A stretch of DNA of 36,071 nucleotides from Tissierella sp. P1 (lineage in GTDB: Bacteria > Bacillota > Clostridia > Tissierellales > Tissierellaceae): positions 1 to 36,071 of the forward strand of contig NZ_NPMN01000035.1 in assembly GCF_002266425.1 (NCBI RefSeq), given 5' to 3'. Made by a program: the position numbers and the translations under genes. Numbering within the stretch: position 1 is the stretch's first letter; every line of letters starts with the position of its first letter. Shown one piece after another: positions 6,696 to 15,870 of this stretch. Under the pieces are notes generated by a model. It did not search any database. It worked only from the letters and a program-made list of their open reading frames with translations, and was not told the origin of the DNA.

Positions 6696-8356
6696 TTGAA
6701 AAGAAATGTAGTAATTCTGCTTTTAATATTAATTTTAGGTGGGACTATTGGTGGATTTATTTATTATGAACAATATATAAGTCCTAGTCAAAAAGTAATT
6801 GCATATTCTGACGATTTATATTTAATTGTTGAAGATCAGGAGGTAGATAGTGAAGATGCAGTGCTATTTTATGAGGATATATTGTATCTTTCATTTCCAA
6901 CTATTGAATATTTTGTAGATAATGATATATTTTATGATGATTCAGAAGAAACATTAATAATTACTGATAAAGAAAAGGTTCTTAGATATAAATTAGATGA
7001 TACGACTGCAAGTATTAATAACAAAGAATTTTTTATTACAAATGTAATAAAAAATTTAATGAAAAAATATATATTCCTATAGATATAATCTTAAAGAATT
7101 ACAGTATAGATATTAGTTATTTTGAAGAAACAAATGCTGTTGTACTTGATTACGGTGACATACTTTATTTAAAGGGTGAAGTTATTGGAGAAGATGCTGT
7201 AATAAGAAGTAATTTGGATATAAAATCGCCTATTGTAGCAAAAGATATCAATGCAGGAACTATTTTAAATGTATATGCAGAATATGAATCTTGGTATAAA
7301 GTAAGGACCATAGACGGAATACCAGGATTCATTGAAAAAAAATATTTAAAAATAAATTATACTAAAGATTTGTTTAAAGTAGAAAAATCTATTGAAGAAG
7401 ACACTCAAGATATAGGTAGAGAAATTATAAATTTAACTTGGGATTATACCTATAGAAAGATACAAAATGCAGAAGGAATAGATGAAATTCCTGGCATTAA
7501 CATAATATCACCAACATGGTTCTCTATTATAGATAATAATGGAAATATATTAGATAAAGGAAATATAGAGTATGTGAAAAAGTATAATGAGTTGGGCTAT
7601 GAAATTTGGCCATTAATTAATAATAATTTTGATCCAGATTTAACTCATGAACTTTTATCTAAAAGCAGCATAAGGGAAAAATTGATAGCAGATATATTAA
7701 ATCTTTATGGAGAATATGGAGTTCAAGGGATTAATATTGATTTTGAGAATGTGCATCTAAAGACTAAGGACTTTCTTACTCAATTTTTAAGAGAGTTATA
7801 TCCGGTATTTAAAGAGGCTGGAATGAGCGTATCTATGGATGTGACAGGTATGTCCACATCTGAAAATTGGTCTTTATGTTTTGATAGGAAAAGGCTTTCG
7901 GAAGCTGTTGATTATATGATTCTAATGGCATATGATCAACACTGGGCCAGTAGTCCTATTGCTGGATCAGTGGCAGAATATCCATGGGTTGAGAAAAGTA
8001 TACTAGGTGTATTGGAATATATTCCCAACGATAAGCTAATCTTAGGAGTACCTTTTTATACAAGGTTATGGATAGAAAAGGATGGAAAATTATCTTCTCA
8101 AGCATTGTCAATGGAAACGGCTAATAAGTTTATATTAGAAAATAATATTAATTTAATTTGGGATAATAATTCTTTACAATACTATGGGGAAATAGAAAAA
8201 GATAATATTATATATAAAATATGGTTAGAAGATGCAAAATCCTTAGATAAGAAAGCTTCATTAATCCATAAGTATGAATTGGCTGGCATAGCCTCTTGGA
8301 GAAAAGGTTTTGAAACTGCTAATGTCTGGGATAGCTTGGATAGAGCGCTAAATTAA
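6696..8356 (+). pseudogene. GH18-family glycoside hydrolase with SH3 domain, one frameshift
   Basis: As read, the frame opens at TTG 6696 (GGGGGG ribosome site) and closes at 7082, and the same protein continues in another frame to 8356. One missing base in the A run at 7062-7067 would rejoin them (LNEKIYIPIDII-like reading). The rejoined protein of about 553 residues has an N-terminal membrane anchor (LLLILILGGTIGG), a domain like the copper amine oxidase N-terminal repeat, and an SH3-like segment (INAGTILNVYAEYESWYKVR). The C-terminal part is a GH18 chitinase-type barrel with GVQGINIDFENV carrying the catalytic glutamate, and the YDQHWASSPIAG and ASWRKGFE motifs. Relatives include spore cortex and cell-wall N-acetylglucosaminidases. 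It is expected to be an anchored, exported wall hydrolase. A sequencing error is more likely than real decay, because the whole downstream frame is intact. Confidence 0.82.
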
Positions 8357-8405
8357 TATGTAAAATAAGAAATAGATTTAATATTTAATTTATAGGAGTG
8401 ATTTT

Positions 8406-8942
8406 ATGTTTAAATATAAAGAGGCACAAATCAAGACTATGTTAGGAGATATAACAAAAATAGAGGCGGATGCTATAGTAAATGCTGCTAACAACACTTT
8501 ATTAGGAGGTGGAGGTGTTGATGGTGCTATTCACAGGGTTGGAGGAAAAAGAATCTTAGAGCAATGTAAAAAGATTGGGGGGTGCCCTACTGGAGAAGCT
8601 AGAATAACTACAGCTGGAGATCTTCCAAGTAAATATGTAATACATACAGTAGGTCCAATATATAAAGATGGAATATTAGGAGAGGAAAAATTATTATATA
8701 ATGCTTACTATAGTTCTCTAAATCTTGCTAAGGAATATAATATCAAAACAATTGCCTTTCCATCTATATCGACCGGAGCATATGGTTATCCCATTGAAAA
8801 TGCTATGAAAATTGCAATAAAATCAGTTATAGATTTCATTGATAAAGAAGAGACTGATTTAGATATTACCTTTGTTCTTTTCAATAATGATGATTTTTTA
8901 CTGTATAATAATTATCTAAATGAGAAATTATTACAATTTTGA
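8406..8942 (+). CDS. Macro domain protein, ADP-ribose-binding (O-acetyl-ADP-ribose deacetylase-like)
   Basis: This 178-residue single macro domain carries the classic sequence GDITKIEADAIVNAANNTLLGGGGVDGAIH in two adjoining motifs, then TGEARITTAGDLPSKYVIHTVGP and the FPSISTGAYGYP loop. These residues bind ADP-ribose, and members of the class hydrolyse O-acetyl-ADP-ribose or remove ADP-ribose from proteins. The length and motif order are those of the MacroD/YmdB class. Start ATG 8406 has TAGGAGTG upstream. The protein is cytoplasmic. No ADP-ribosyltransferase partner was seen nearby, so it does not look like part of a toxin system. Confidence 0.93.
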   Translation: MFKYKEAQIKTMLGDITKIEADAIVNAANNTLLGGGGVDGAIHRVGGKRILEQCKKIGGCPTGEARITTAGDLPSKYVIHTVGPIYKDGILGEEKLLYNAYYSSLNLAKEYNIKTIAFPSISTGAYGYPIENAMKIAIKSVIDFIDKEETDLDITFVLFNNDDFLLYNNYLNEKLLQF

Positions 8943-9011
8943 TATATATTTTATGTTGACTTTATTTTCTAATTATTATACTATAAGTGGGACGTAAGTT
9001 TTTGCAAAGGG

Positions 9012-9656
9012 GTGTTTAAAATATTCTCAGACTCTCATAAAATTATTGCATCGAAAATATATGATAATGTATTTGATATATATGGTTTAAAATTAGATAA
9101 AGAAAAATTATTGTGGGGATCAGTATGTCCTGATATGCTGCCTCAATATAAATTTATTAGACATTATAAAGATGAAAGCTTAAATTATATTGCTAAGGAA
9201 ATCATGAAGGTCATATTTATTAGTAGATATCTAGAATTCAATAAAATACTAGATCCATTAGCAATAAAAATATTGAGTAAAAAAATAGGAATAATCTCTC
9301 ATTATTTAAGTGATTATGTGTGTCTTCCCCACGCGAATAGATGGACATTTATGGATAGTATGATAAAACATATAAAATATGAATCGCAATTAAATGATTT
9401 TGCGATAAATCATGATTTTAAAAAGAATGTAATTAATATTGATGATTTGGATATATATGATATTCCTACAACAAAGTTAAGAAATACTATAAAAGAATAC
9501 ATTGATAAAGTTGTAGAAGAATATTCATTAAAAATAGGTTTTAAGAATGATTTGAATTTTGCACTCTCTCTAAATCTAAAAATATCCTACTTCATATTAG
9601 ATACTATTACAGCATATTCAGATGAAATAGATAGTCATTTTGCGTTAGAGTTTTAA
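9012..9656 (+). CDS. Zinc-dependent phospholipase C-like protein
   Basis: This 214-residue protein fits the 'zinc dependent phospholipase C' group found in clostridia. The N-terminal SDSHKIIASKIYDNV supplies the usual early His, WGSVCPDMLPQY resembles the next metal-binding block, and GIISHYLSDYVCLPH gives the HxxxSDY...H motif. A final D-x-I-T-AYSDEIDSHF segment closes the protein. There is no clear signal peptide, unlike secreted PLC, so the substrate may be internal or the name misleading. The GTG start at 9012 overlaps the only AAAGGGG-like site, so the exact start is uncertain, but the next Met is too far inside. A terminator follows. Confidence 0.8.
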   Translation: MFKIFSDSHKIIASKIYDNVFDIYGLKLDKEKLLWGSVCPDMLPQYKFIRHYKDESLNYIAKEIMKVIFISRYLEFNKILDPLAIKILSKKIGIISHYLSDYVCLPHANRWTFMDSMIKHIKYESQLNDFAINHDFKKNVINIDDLDIYDIPTTKLRNTIKEYIDKVVEEYSLKIGFKNDLNFALSLNLKISYFILDTITAYSDEIDSHFALEF

Positions 9657-9678
9657 TTTTTAGATATATTGCTATAAA

Positions 9679-9716
9679 CAAACCTTTTAAATAAAAATTT
9701 AAAAGGTTTGTTTTTT
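9679..9716 (+). terminator. Strong rho-independent terminator
   Basis: CAAACCTTTTAAAT (9679-9692) pairs perfectly with ATTTAAAAGGTTTG (9697-9710) around an AAAA loop, followed by six T. It ends the transcript carrying the phospholipase-like gene. Confidence 0.92.
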
Positions 9717-9794
9717 ATTTTAGGACCATCTTTCTAGTTGGAGTATTATAACTTTTATTATATACTATTAGTGAAGATATTGAGGAGTGAAATT

Positions 9795-10890
9795 ATGAGA
9801 AAAAAGTTAATAAAATATTTTAGTAGAGATTATTATAATTATAATTGCTTTTGTATATTTTTTTTCAAGATATAATATGTACGATACTTCTTTACAAGGT
9901 AGTTTAAGAGTAAATACAGACGAAAATCCAGTAGAAGTTAATAAACGATCTAAGCTCTATTTAGAGCTTGAAAAAGGATTGCTGGAGGGCAAGGAACGAA
10001 TAGATATTAAAAGCATGGCTTTATTCAAAGACCCTAAAGAGATATTTAATGTTTTAGAAGAAATATCTAATGAGAATCCTGAGATAATGTATTATAAAGC
10101 AGCTGAATATCAGTTTGGGAATTTAAGTCTTTTTTATTCAAAATCCAAGAAAGATATAAATAATCATCAAAAGGAAATACGAAAGATAAGAGAGACGTTT
10201 ATATCAAATTATATATTACCAGAGATGTCTGATTATGAAAAAATATTAACCATACATGATTATATTATTAATAACAGTAAATATGATGATAAACTATTTA
10301 CAAGTGGAGTAGTACCCCCTGAGTCCTATTCTAGTTATGGGATATTAGCATTGGGGCGTGGTGTATGTGAAGGATATGCGAAATCTATGAAATACTTATT
10401 AGATGGTATAGGAATTGAATCCGTGATAGTAATCGGAGAATCCAAGGGAGAAAATCATGCGTGGAATCTAGTGAAAATAGAAGATGAGTATTACCATATA
10501 GATGCTACTTGGGATGACCCGGTGACAAGTGATGGCTCTGATATAATAAGATATAATTTTTTTAATTTAAATGATGATGAAATATCTAAATCACATACTT
10601 GGAATAAGGAAGACTATCCATCTGCAAATGGAGAAAAATATAATTATTTTAAATATAATGACCTTATTGTAAATGGAAAAGATGAATTGAAAGATCAAAT
10701 AAGAAATATTCTTTTAAAAAGAAAGTCACATTTATTAATAAAGATAAATAATTTCAATAATGAAAACATATTATTAAATGAAATTATTGAAAATACTGTG
10801 TATGAAAATTATAAATTAATAAGCTTGAAGAGTTATTCATACTCTGTTGACGAAGAATATGGTATAGTAAGTTTTGAGTTTTATTATTAG
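9795..10890 (+). CDS. Transglutaminase-like (cysteine protease fold) membrane-anchored protein, frameshift near the N-terminus
   Basis: The ATG at 9795 has a GAGGAG site upstream, but its frame closes after 26 codons. The main frame is open upstream of its first ATG (9877) and there encodes a hydrophobic run VEIIIIIIAFVYFF, so an extra base around 9816-9826 probably breaks one gene. The restored protein would be about 364 residues: a short cytoplasmic start, one membrane helix, then an outer domain. Counting from 9877, a transglutaminase-like triad is visible: C164 in RGVCEGYAK, H194 in ENHAWN and D209 in HIDATWDDP. Such domains in clostridia act as proteases or cross-linkers at the cell surface. 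The next gene follows by 26 bases and is probably in the same operon. Confidence 0.83.
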
Positions 10891-10916
10891 ATAAGATATG
10901 TAAGGAGAGTTGATTT

Positions 10917-11408
10917 ATGGACAAAAAAATTAAGATTACATATTTATTTTTAGGAGTAGGTATAGGTATTATTATTGCTAGTACTTTGTATTCATTTTAT
11001 CCTAAGATTGAATATATAGATTTGACCGACGATATAATAATGGAAAGAGCAAGAGGTCTAGGGATGGTTGGTTTAAAAGAGAGCATAGATGTAATAAATA
11101 TGGAAGAGTTAGCAGATGAAGAAAATACTATGGAATCAGCAAATGATGAAATGAAGGAAGTACCAAAAGATATAGAAGAAATAAAGGTAGAGGTAGGAGA
11201 GAGAGAAATTGTTGTGGAGAGCGGTTCTAGTCTAACTAGGGTTTCAAAGCAGCTTTACAATGCAAACTTGATAGATAATATAGATGAATTTATTTTATTT
11301 GTCAAAGATAAAAAATTAGATAAAAAAATTGTTACTGGGAGATATAAAATTGAATTAAATAGTTCCTATGATGAAATAATAGAAATTCTAACTAAAAGGC
11401 CCAATTAG
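10917..11408 (+). CDS. Short MltG/YceG-like membrane-anchored protein
   Basis: This 163-residue protein starts with a membrane anchor (TYLFLGVGIGIIIASTLYSFY, split here as residues 8-28). Next comes a segment LTDDIIMERARGLGM that recurs in small clostridial membrane proteins, then an acidic linker (ELADEENTMESANDEMKEV). The C-terminal 60 residues (SSLTRVSKQLYNANLI, VTGRYKIELNSSYDEIIEIL) resemble the LysM-like N-terminal part of the endolytic transglycosylase MltG. The catalytic domain of MltG is absent, so it is unlikely to cut glycan. ATG 10917 has GGAGAG upstream. It follows the transglutaminase-like gene closely and may act with it outside the membrane. Confidence 0.7.
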   Translation: MDKKIKITYLFLGVGIGIIIASTLYSFYPKIEYIDLTDDIIMERARGLGMVGLKESIDVINMEELADEENTMESANDEMKEVPKDIEEIKVEVGEREIVVESGSSLTRVSKQLYNANLIDNIDEFILFVKDKKLDKKIVTGRYKIELNSSYDEIIEILTKRPN

Positions 11409-11581
11409 CTATATAACATTTATCTAAGATATTAAGTTTTTGTAAAAAAACTATTATATATTTTTAATCAATTATGAAGAATTATGTAGTATAATAGTCT
11501 TTACTGTCCTTTAAAAATTTGTAGTTACAATGTTTAATACATCTAAGGATTGTCAACAATTGATAAAAAGGAGGTATTGAT

Positions 11582-12316
11582 GTGGCAATAGCAAATAATG
11601 ATATATGTAGTATCTATGATGGACTAATATATAAATTTCTTTATAAAAATGATATTAACTGCATACATATCCTCCTTAATCTATACGATTTAGAAGAAAA
11701 CATTACAAATATCTGCCCCAAATACGTATCTATACATCATCTTAAAAAACATATTAGCAAATTTTTAAAGCAAAGGAAGGGTAATCATTTTATATCTTTA
11801 AATCTTGGACAACTAATTCATGAAGATATTAATCGGTTAGAATTATTTATTTATCTTGAAGGGTACAAACATGGTTATTTTAATAATTCTTGGGTAAATA
11901 TTTTAGAAAAGACAACAGTAAACAATATACCTCTAGATAAATTATATAAAAGTAAATATTTGTATCATTTTGATAATACAACAAAGCAAGTGTTAGATAT
12001 TAAAGCTATGATTGGTGAAGAGATTCAGGAAAGTGAAAGGCTAAATAAACATCTATATAATATTATTAAGGACTATTGTAATAAGCTGTTAAAAGGAAAA
12101 GTTTTTAATTTAAATAGACATTTAGATAAACAGTTAACGATAGAATATAATTCAAGAATGTATAGAATTAAGGAAGATGACGGTATATTAACTTTGGAGG
12201 AATTAAATAATATTTATAAAGAAATAGTAAAAGTAGTACTTAAAGATGGTTTAAAACTCTATAAAGAAGCCTACTGGTATGGGCTAAATGATAGAGTATT
12301 AAAGAGATATAGATAA
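11582..12316 (+). CDS. Protein of unknown function
   Basis: I do not recognise this 244-residue protein. It is soluble, rich in Lys, Asn, Leu and Tyr, and predicted mostly helical, with no signal peptide or membrane segment. A central block is SLNLGQLIHEDINRLELFIYLEGYKHGYF, which I split as SLNLGQLIHEDINRL and ELFIYLEGYKHGYF. The C-terminal third (EELNNIYKEIVKVVLKD, LYKEAYWYGLNDRVLKRY) looks amphipathic. The GTG start at 11582 has AAAAGGAGGT 7 bases upstream, so it is surely translated. It sits 20 bases before the CBS-ACT gene and is probably co-transcribed with it. It could be a lineage-specific sporulation or regulatory protein, but nothing shows this directly. Confidence 0.75.
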   Translation: MAIANNDICSIYDGLIYKFLYKNDINCIHILLNLYDLEENITNICPKYVSIHHLKKHISKFLKQRKGNHFISLNLGQLIHEDINRLELFIYLEGYKHGYFNNSWVNILEKTTVNNIPLDKLYKSKYLYHFDNTTKQVLDIKAMIGEEIQESERLNKHLYNIIKDYCNKLLKGKVFNLNRHLDKQLTIEYNSRMYRIKEDDGILTLEELNNIYKEIVKVVLKDGLKLYKEAYWYGLNDRVLKRYR

Positions 12317-12336
12317 TAGTTAAAGGGGGAGCTTAG

Positions 12337-12969
12337 ATGTTTATTAGAAATTATATGTTATCAAAAGGAAATTTAACTACAGTTGAATTAGAAGAAAACT
12401 TAGGTAGTGCCCTTGAGAAAATCAATGAAGGAAATTTTTTATCATTACCAGTTTTAGATGGCAATGAATTTAAGGGTATTCTTATGAAAGAAGCTGTTTA
12501 TAGAAATTACTTAGAGTCTGGAAAATGTAATAAGGATGAATATTTAAGTAATACTAAAGTAAAAGAAATATATAATAACAGTTATGAATCGATTTCTGCA
12601 GATGAGAGGATTGAAAAAGCTTCTTACCTTTTGAAGGAACTCAGAACACCATTCTTACCAGTTTTTGATTCTAACAATAAATTTGTAGGTATATTAACTC
12701 ATTTTGCAATATTTAATGCTTTTTCAGAGATATTTGGAATAGATAAAGGAACAAGAATTGTTGTAAATATGTTTGATTTACCAGGTCAATTAGCAAGACT
12801 TACAGATTTAATTAGAAAAGAAAATATAAATATAATAAATTTTGCTATTATGGACCCAAAAGTACTAGATTTGATTCAAGTTATACTTAGGGTTGATACC
12901 GATGATGTAGATAAATTAGTTGATAAAATTCAATCTGCAGGTTTTAAGATTGGTGAGGTAACAAAATAA
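12337..12969 (+). CDS. CBS domain pair plus ACT domain protein
   Basis: This 210-residue protein has two CBS repeats (residues about 5-60 and 72-125, the second ending PFLPVFDSNNKFVGILTHF) followed by an ACT domain (about 142-207: VVNMFDLPGQLARLTDLIRKENINI). CBS pairs bind adenine nucleotides such as AMP, ATP or SAM, and ACT domains bind small ligands such as amino acids. The architecture is that of AcuB-like regulators in Firmicutes, so it probably senses metabolites. No catalytic domain is attached. The ATG follows AAGGGGGAGC, a strong ribosome site. It is probably in one operon with the unknown gene before it. Confidence 0.9.
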   Translation: MFIRNYMLSKGNLTTVELEENLGSALEKINEGNFLSLPVLDGNEFKGILMKEAVYRNYLESGKCNKDEYLSNTKVKEIYNNSYESISADERIEKASYLLKELRTPFLPVFDSNNKFVGILTHFAIFNAFSEIFGIDKGTRIVVNMFDLPGQLARLTDLIRKENINIINFAIMDPKVLDLIQVILRVDTDDVDKLVDKIQSAGFKIGEVTK

Positions 12970-13003
12970 TAGATGAATGTATAAAAATTCCTAAAATGGA
13001 TAG

Positions 13004-13037
13004 AATATCCCTCTAGATAGTAATCTGGAGGGATATT
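13004..13037 (+). promoter_or_regulatory. 15-bp hairpin burying the ribosome site of the bofC-like gene
   Basis: Positions 13004-13018 pair with 13023-13037 (15 pairs, one of them T-G) around the loop AGTA. The right arm includes GGAGGG (13027-13032), the only ribosome site for ATG 13039. The stem could block translation, or serve as a terminator for the CBS-ACT gene, although only TTT follows it. Confidence 0.75.
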
Positions 13038-13038
13038 T

Positions 13039-13633
13039 ATGAAAAAAGATAGAATTTTACCTATTTTCTTTTTTTTCTTTAACTTTGTTTTTGATAAGTT
13101 TTATATTTGGTTATCAATTAATGAGTAAAAAATTAAATCCAAAAAGCATTAGCAAAGTCAGTGAAAAAGAAACAGATATGTCAAAGCATTCGGGGCGAGA
13201 AATATTAAACGAGGAGAGTAGAATTTCTCCAAATACATTTATAGAAGAGAGAATTCACTATACAGCGTGTGATCATGTCGTTACAAAAGTTGAAGTAGTA
13301 GAAGATGAATTTGTTAATATGACCAGAGATGAATATACTAAATATTTGGATGAAAATTATCCAAATAAAAGAATAATTTCATATTCATCTAACAAAATAA
13401 CATTAGGGATTACCAAAAATCATTTATGTGAGAACCATTATGTCGTAGGAGAGGAAGATGGTTTTATAGCTATATTTCGGATAGGAGAAAATGGTGAAAG
13501 GATAGTAGAAAAAGTATTTATAGATTATCCTATCTCACTACTAATGGAAATTGATCAAGAAAAAATAGTTGAAGGAATAGTAGTAGATAGTGAGGAAGAA
13601 TTATCTGAAATTCTAGAGAATTTTATTAGTTAA
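13039..13633 (+). CDS. BofC C-terminal domain-like protein, frameshift near the N-terminus
   Basis: The frame from ATG 13039 closes after 29 codons, but removing one T from the eight-T run at about 13070-13077 joins it to the frame that continues to 13633. The rejoined N-terminus reads as a membrane anchor (PIFFFSLTLFLISFIFGY). The rest carries a BofC-like C-terminal pattern: ERIHYTACDHVVTKVEV, then LDENYPNKRIISYSSNKITL and EEDGFIAIFRIGENG. In Bacillus, BofC restrains the SpoIVB protease in the sigma-K checkpoint, but this protein lies in a clostridial context and may have another wall or sporulation role. Its position just upstream of the ruv genes matches the Bacillus order bofC-ruvA-ruvB, which supports the call. 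The ribosome site is buried in a hairpin. Confidence 0.8.
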
Positions 13634-13712
13634 CTAAGTTAGAAATTCTAACTTAGTTTTTCTTTGGAAATATGATACAATAATATACATATTTATAGAA
13701 GGGAGATTATGG

Positions 13713-14207
13713 ATGATAATTCTAGGAATTGATCCAGGGATTGCAATAGTTGGATATAGTATTATAGAGTGCAATGGAAATAATTTTAAGGCTATTGATT
13801 ATGGATGTATAACAACGGACTCAGATATTTTATTTCCCGACAGGATAAAGATAATATATAATAAACTTACTGAAATTATAGAAAAATACAGGCCGGAAGA
13901 TTTAGCTGTTGAAGAATTATTTTTTAATAAGAATGTAAAAACAGCAATAAAAGTTGGACAGGCCCGCGGTGTAGAAATATTAGCAGCTGTTAACAAAGGT
14001 ATGAATATATATGAATATACTCCTCTACAAATAAAACAAGCTGTTGTAGGATATGGTAGGGCAGATAAAAGTCAAGTACAAGAGATGGTAAGGATATTAT
14101 TGAACTTAAAAGAAAAACCTAAACCAGATGATGTTGCAGATGCTTTAGCAGTTGCTATATGCCATGGTAGTTCTATTAAATTTAAAGAATCCTTTAGAAT
14201 GAAATAA
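13713..14207 (+). CDS. ruvC: Holliday junction endonuclease RuvC
   Basis: This 164-residue nuclease resolves Holliday junctions after RuvAB branch migration. Four acidic catalytic residues are expected: D7 in LGIDPGIA, the glutamates in [10 protein letters not shown], and the acidic pair in [15 protein letters not shown]. The basic KVGQARGV and [20 protein letters not shown] motifs are also canonical. The length is right for the family. ATG 13713 has GAAGGGAG before it. It is followed after 20 bases by ruvA and belongs to the ruvCAB operon. Confidence 0.97.
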   Translation: MIILGIDPGIAIVGYSIIECNGNNFKAIDYGCITTDSDILFPDRIKIIYNKLTEIIEKYRPEDLAVEELFFNKNVKTAIKVGQARGVEILAAVNKGMNIYEYTPLQIKQAVVGYGRADKSQVQEMVRILLNLKEKPKPDDVADALAVAICHGSSIKFKESFRMK

Positions 14208-14227
14208 TATTACAGAGGGTGAATATA

Positions 14228-14818
14228 TTGTTTGAATTTATTATTGGAGATGTAGTATCCATTAAAGAAGATTATATAGTATTACAGAATAACGGGATAG
14301 GTTACAAGATATTTACATCTACTAACTCAATGCTTCAACTTGAATTAGGTATGAGAAATGCAATGATTTTTACATACCTTAATGTAAGAGAAGATGGATT
14401 ATTTCTTTATGGATTTACATCAGAAGAAGAAATTAATATGTTTAGGCTACTTCAGATGGTTTCTAAAATTGGTCCCAAAAGTGCATTAGGAATCTTATCT
14501 ACACTTACACCAAATCAGATTAAGGTAGCTGTAATAAAAAAAGAGTTAGATATTTTATGTAAAGCACCAGGTATTGGTAAAAAGACTGCCGAGAGAATGG
14601 TTTTAGAACTTAAAGATAGAATAGACAAGAATATTGAGGTCGTAGAAGATAATATTAGTGGAATTAAGCCTAATGATTATCATGAAGCAATAGATGGTTT
14701 GATGTCATTAGGATATACTAGATTAGAAATAGAAAAGATTATTAGGACAATGGATATATCTAAGATGAATATTGAAGATATAATTAGAGAAGCATTAAGA
14801 AAATTATCAAAACATTAA
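14228..14818 (+). CDS. ruvA: Holliday junction helicase subunit RuvA
   Basis: This 196-residue DNA-binding subunit tetramerises on Holliday junctions and recruits the RuvB motor. The N-terminal OB-fold reads MFEFIIGDVVSIKEDYIVL and NNGIGYKIF. Two helix-hairpin-helix motifs follow (LLQMVSKIGPKSALGIL and LCKAPGIGKKTAERMVLEL). The C-terminal domain III (YHEAIDGLMSLGYTRLEIEK) binds RuvB. I chose TTG 14228 because it gives the family N-terminus MFEF and sits 8 bases after AGAGGG; a GTG at 14219 overlaps that site. Confidence 0.97.
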   Translation: MFEFIIGDVVSIKEDYIVLQNNGIGYKIFTSTNSMLQLELGMRNAMIFTYLNVREDGLFLYGFTSEEEINMFRLLQMVSKIGPKSALGILSTLTPNQIKVAVIKKELDILCKAPGIGKKTAERMVLELKDRIDKNIEVVEDNISGIKPNDYHEAIDGLMSLGYTRLEIEKIIRTMDISKMNIEDIIREALRKLSKH

Positions 14819-14832
14819 GAAGGTGTTAATAT

Positions 14833-15844
14833 ATGGAAGATACTAATGATAGAATAGTGGCTGGAAGTTTGAGAACTGAAGATTGGAAAGTGAATTAACA
14901 TTAAGACCTAAATGGATTACTGAATATATAGGTCAGGATAAGGCTAAGGAAAAATTAAATATTTTTATTCAAGCAGCTAAGGGAAGGAATGAATCATTGG
15001 ATCATGTCTTATTATATGGACCTCCCGGGCTAGGTAAAACAACTTTGGCAAATATTATTGCAAATGAAATGGGAGTTAATATTAGGGTAACATCAGGACC
15101 TGCCATTGAGAGGCCGGGAGACTTAGCAAGTATCTTAACTAATCTTTCAGAAGGTGATGTTTTATTTATTGATGAGATACATAGGATTAATAGAACTGTA
15201 GAAGAGATACTATATCCTGCAATGGAGGACTTTGCTTTAGATATAATAATAGGTAAAGGCCCCTCTGCTAGATCAGTAAGGCTTGATTTATCTAAATTTA
15301 CACTTATTGGTGCAACTACTAGAGCTGGACTTTTAACATCTCCCTTAGGGATAGATTTGGTGTAATGCTGAATTTGGAATTATATGATGAGGAGAGTCTT
15401 AAACAGATTATAGTTAGGTCTGCTGATATATTGAATATAAGGATTGAAAATGAAGGAGCTCTGGAAATAGCTAGAAGATCTAGAGGAACTCCTAGAATTG
15501 CAAATAGATTATTAAAGAGAGTAAGAGATTATGCTCAAGTCGTAGAAAAAGGTGTAATTACCTGGGAAGTGGCAAAGAAGGGTTTAGAAATCCTTGAAAT
15601 TGATGAGTTAGGGCTAGATAGTGTAGACAGAAGATTAATTCTCACTTTAATAGAAAATTTTAACGGTGGACCAGTTGGTGTAGATACATTATCTGCCGCA
15701 ACAGGAGAGGAAAGAATTACAATAGAAGATGTATATGAGCCATATCTTTTGCAAATAGGATTTTTAAATAGAACTCCTAGAGGAAGAGTAGTTTCTAAAA
15801 AAGCATATGACCACTTTGGAATTCCCTATACTGAGGAACAATAA
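14833..15844 (+). pseudogene. ruvB: Holliday junction helicase RuvB, disrupted by two frameshifts
   Basis: RuvB is the AAA+ motor of branch migration. The gene lies right behind ruvA. It starts at ATG 14833 ([16 protein letters not shown]) and breaks near 14882: one T missing from GATTGG would restore [11 protein letters not shown]. The second break is near 15348, where an A missing before GGGATAG turns the expected SPLRDRFG arm into SPLGIDLV and a stop; the last part resumes in the third frame around 15364. With both repairs all elements are present: Walker [10 protein letters not shown], Walker B FIDEIHR, sensor-1 GATTRAG, the arginine-finger region, and the winged-helix end [11 protein letters not shown]. 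Restored length is about 337 residues, normal for RuvB. Both breaks are one-base losses, which is consistent with sequencing error. Confidence 0.93.
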
Positions 15845-15870
15845 AAAATGACATAGGAAGGAGTAAGGCA

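Noticed and set aside
8406..8942. Macro domain protein as part of an ADP-ribosylation toxin-antitoxin system
   Set aside because: No ADP-ribosyltransferase (DarT-like) gene is adjacent; the neighbours are a GH18 gene and a phospholipase-like gene.
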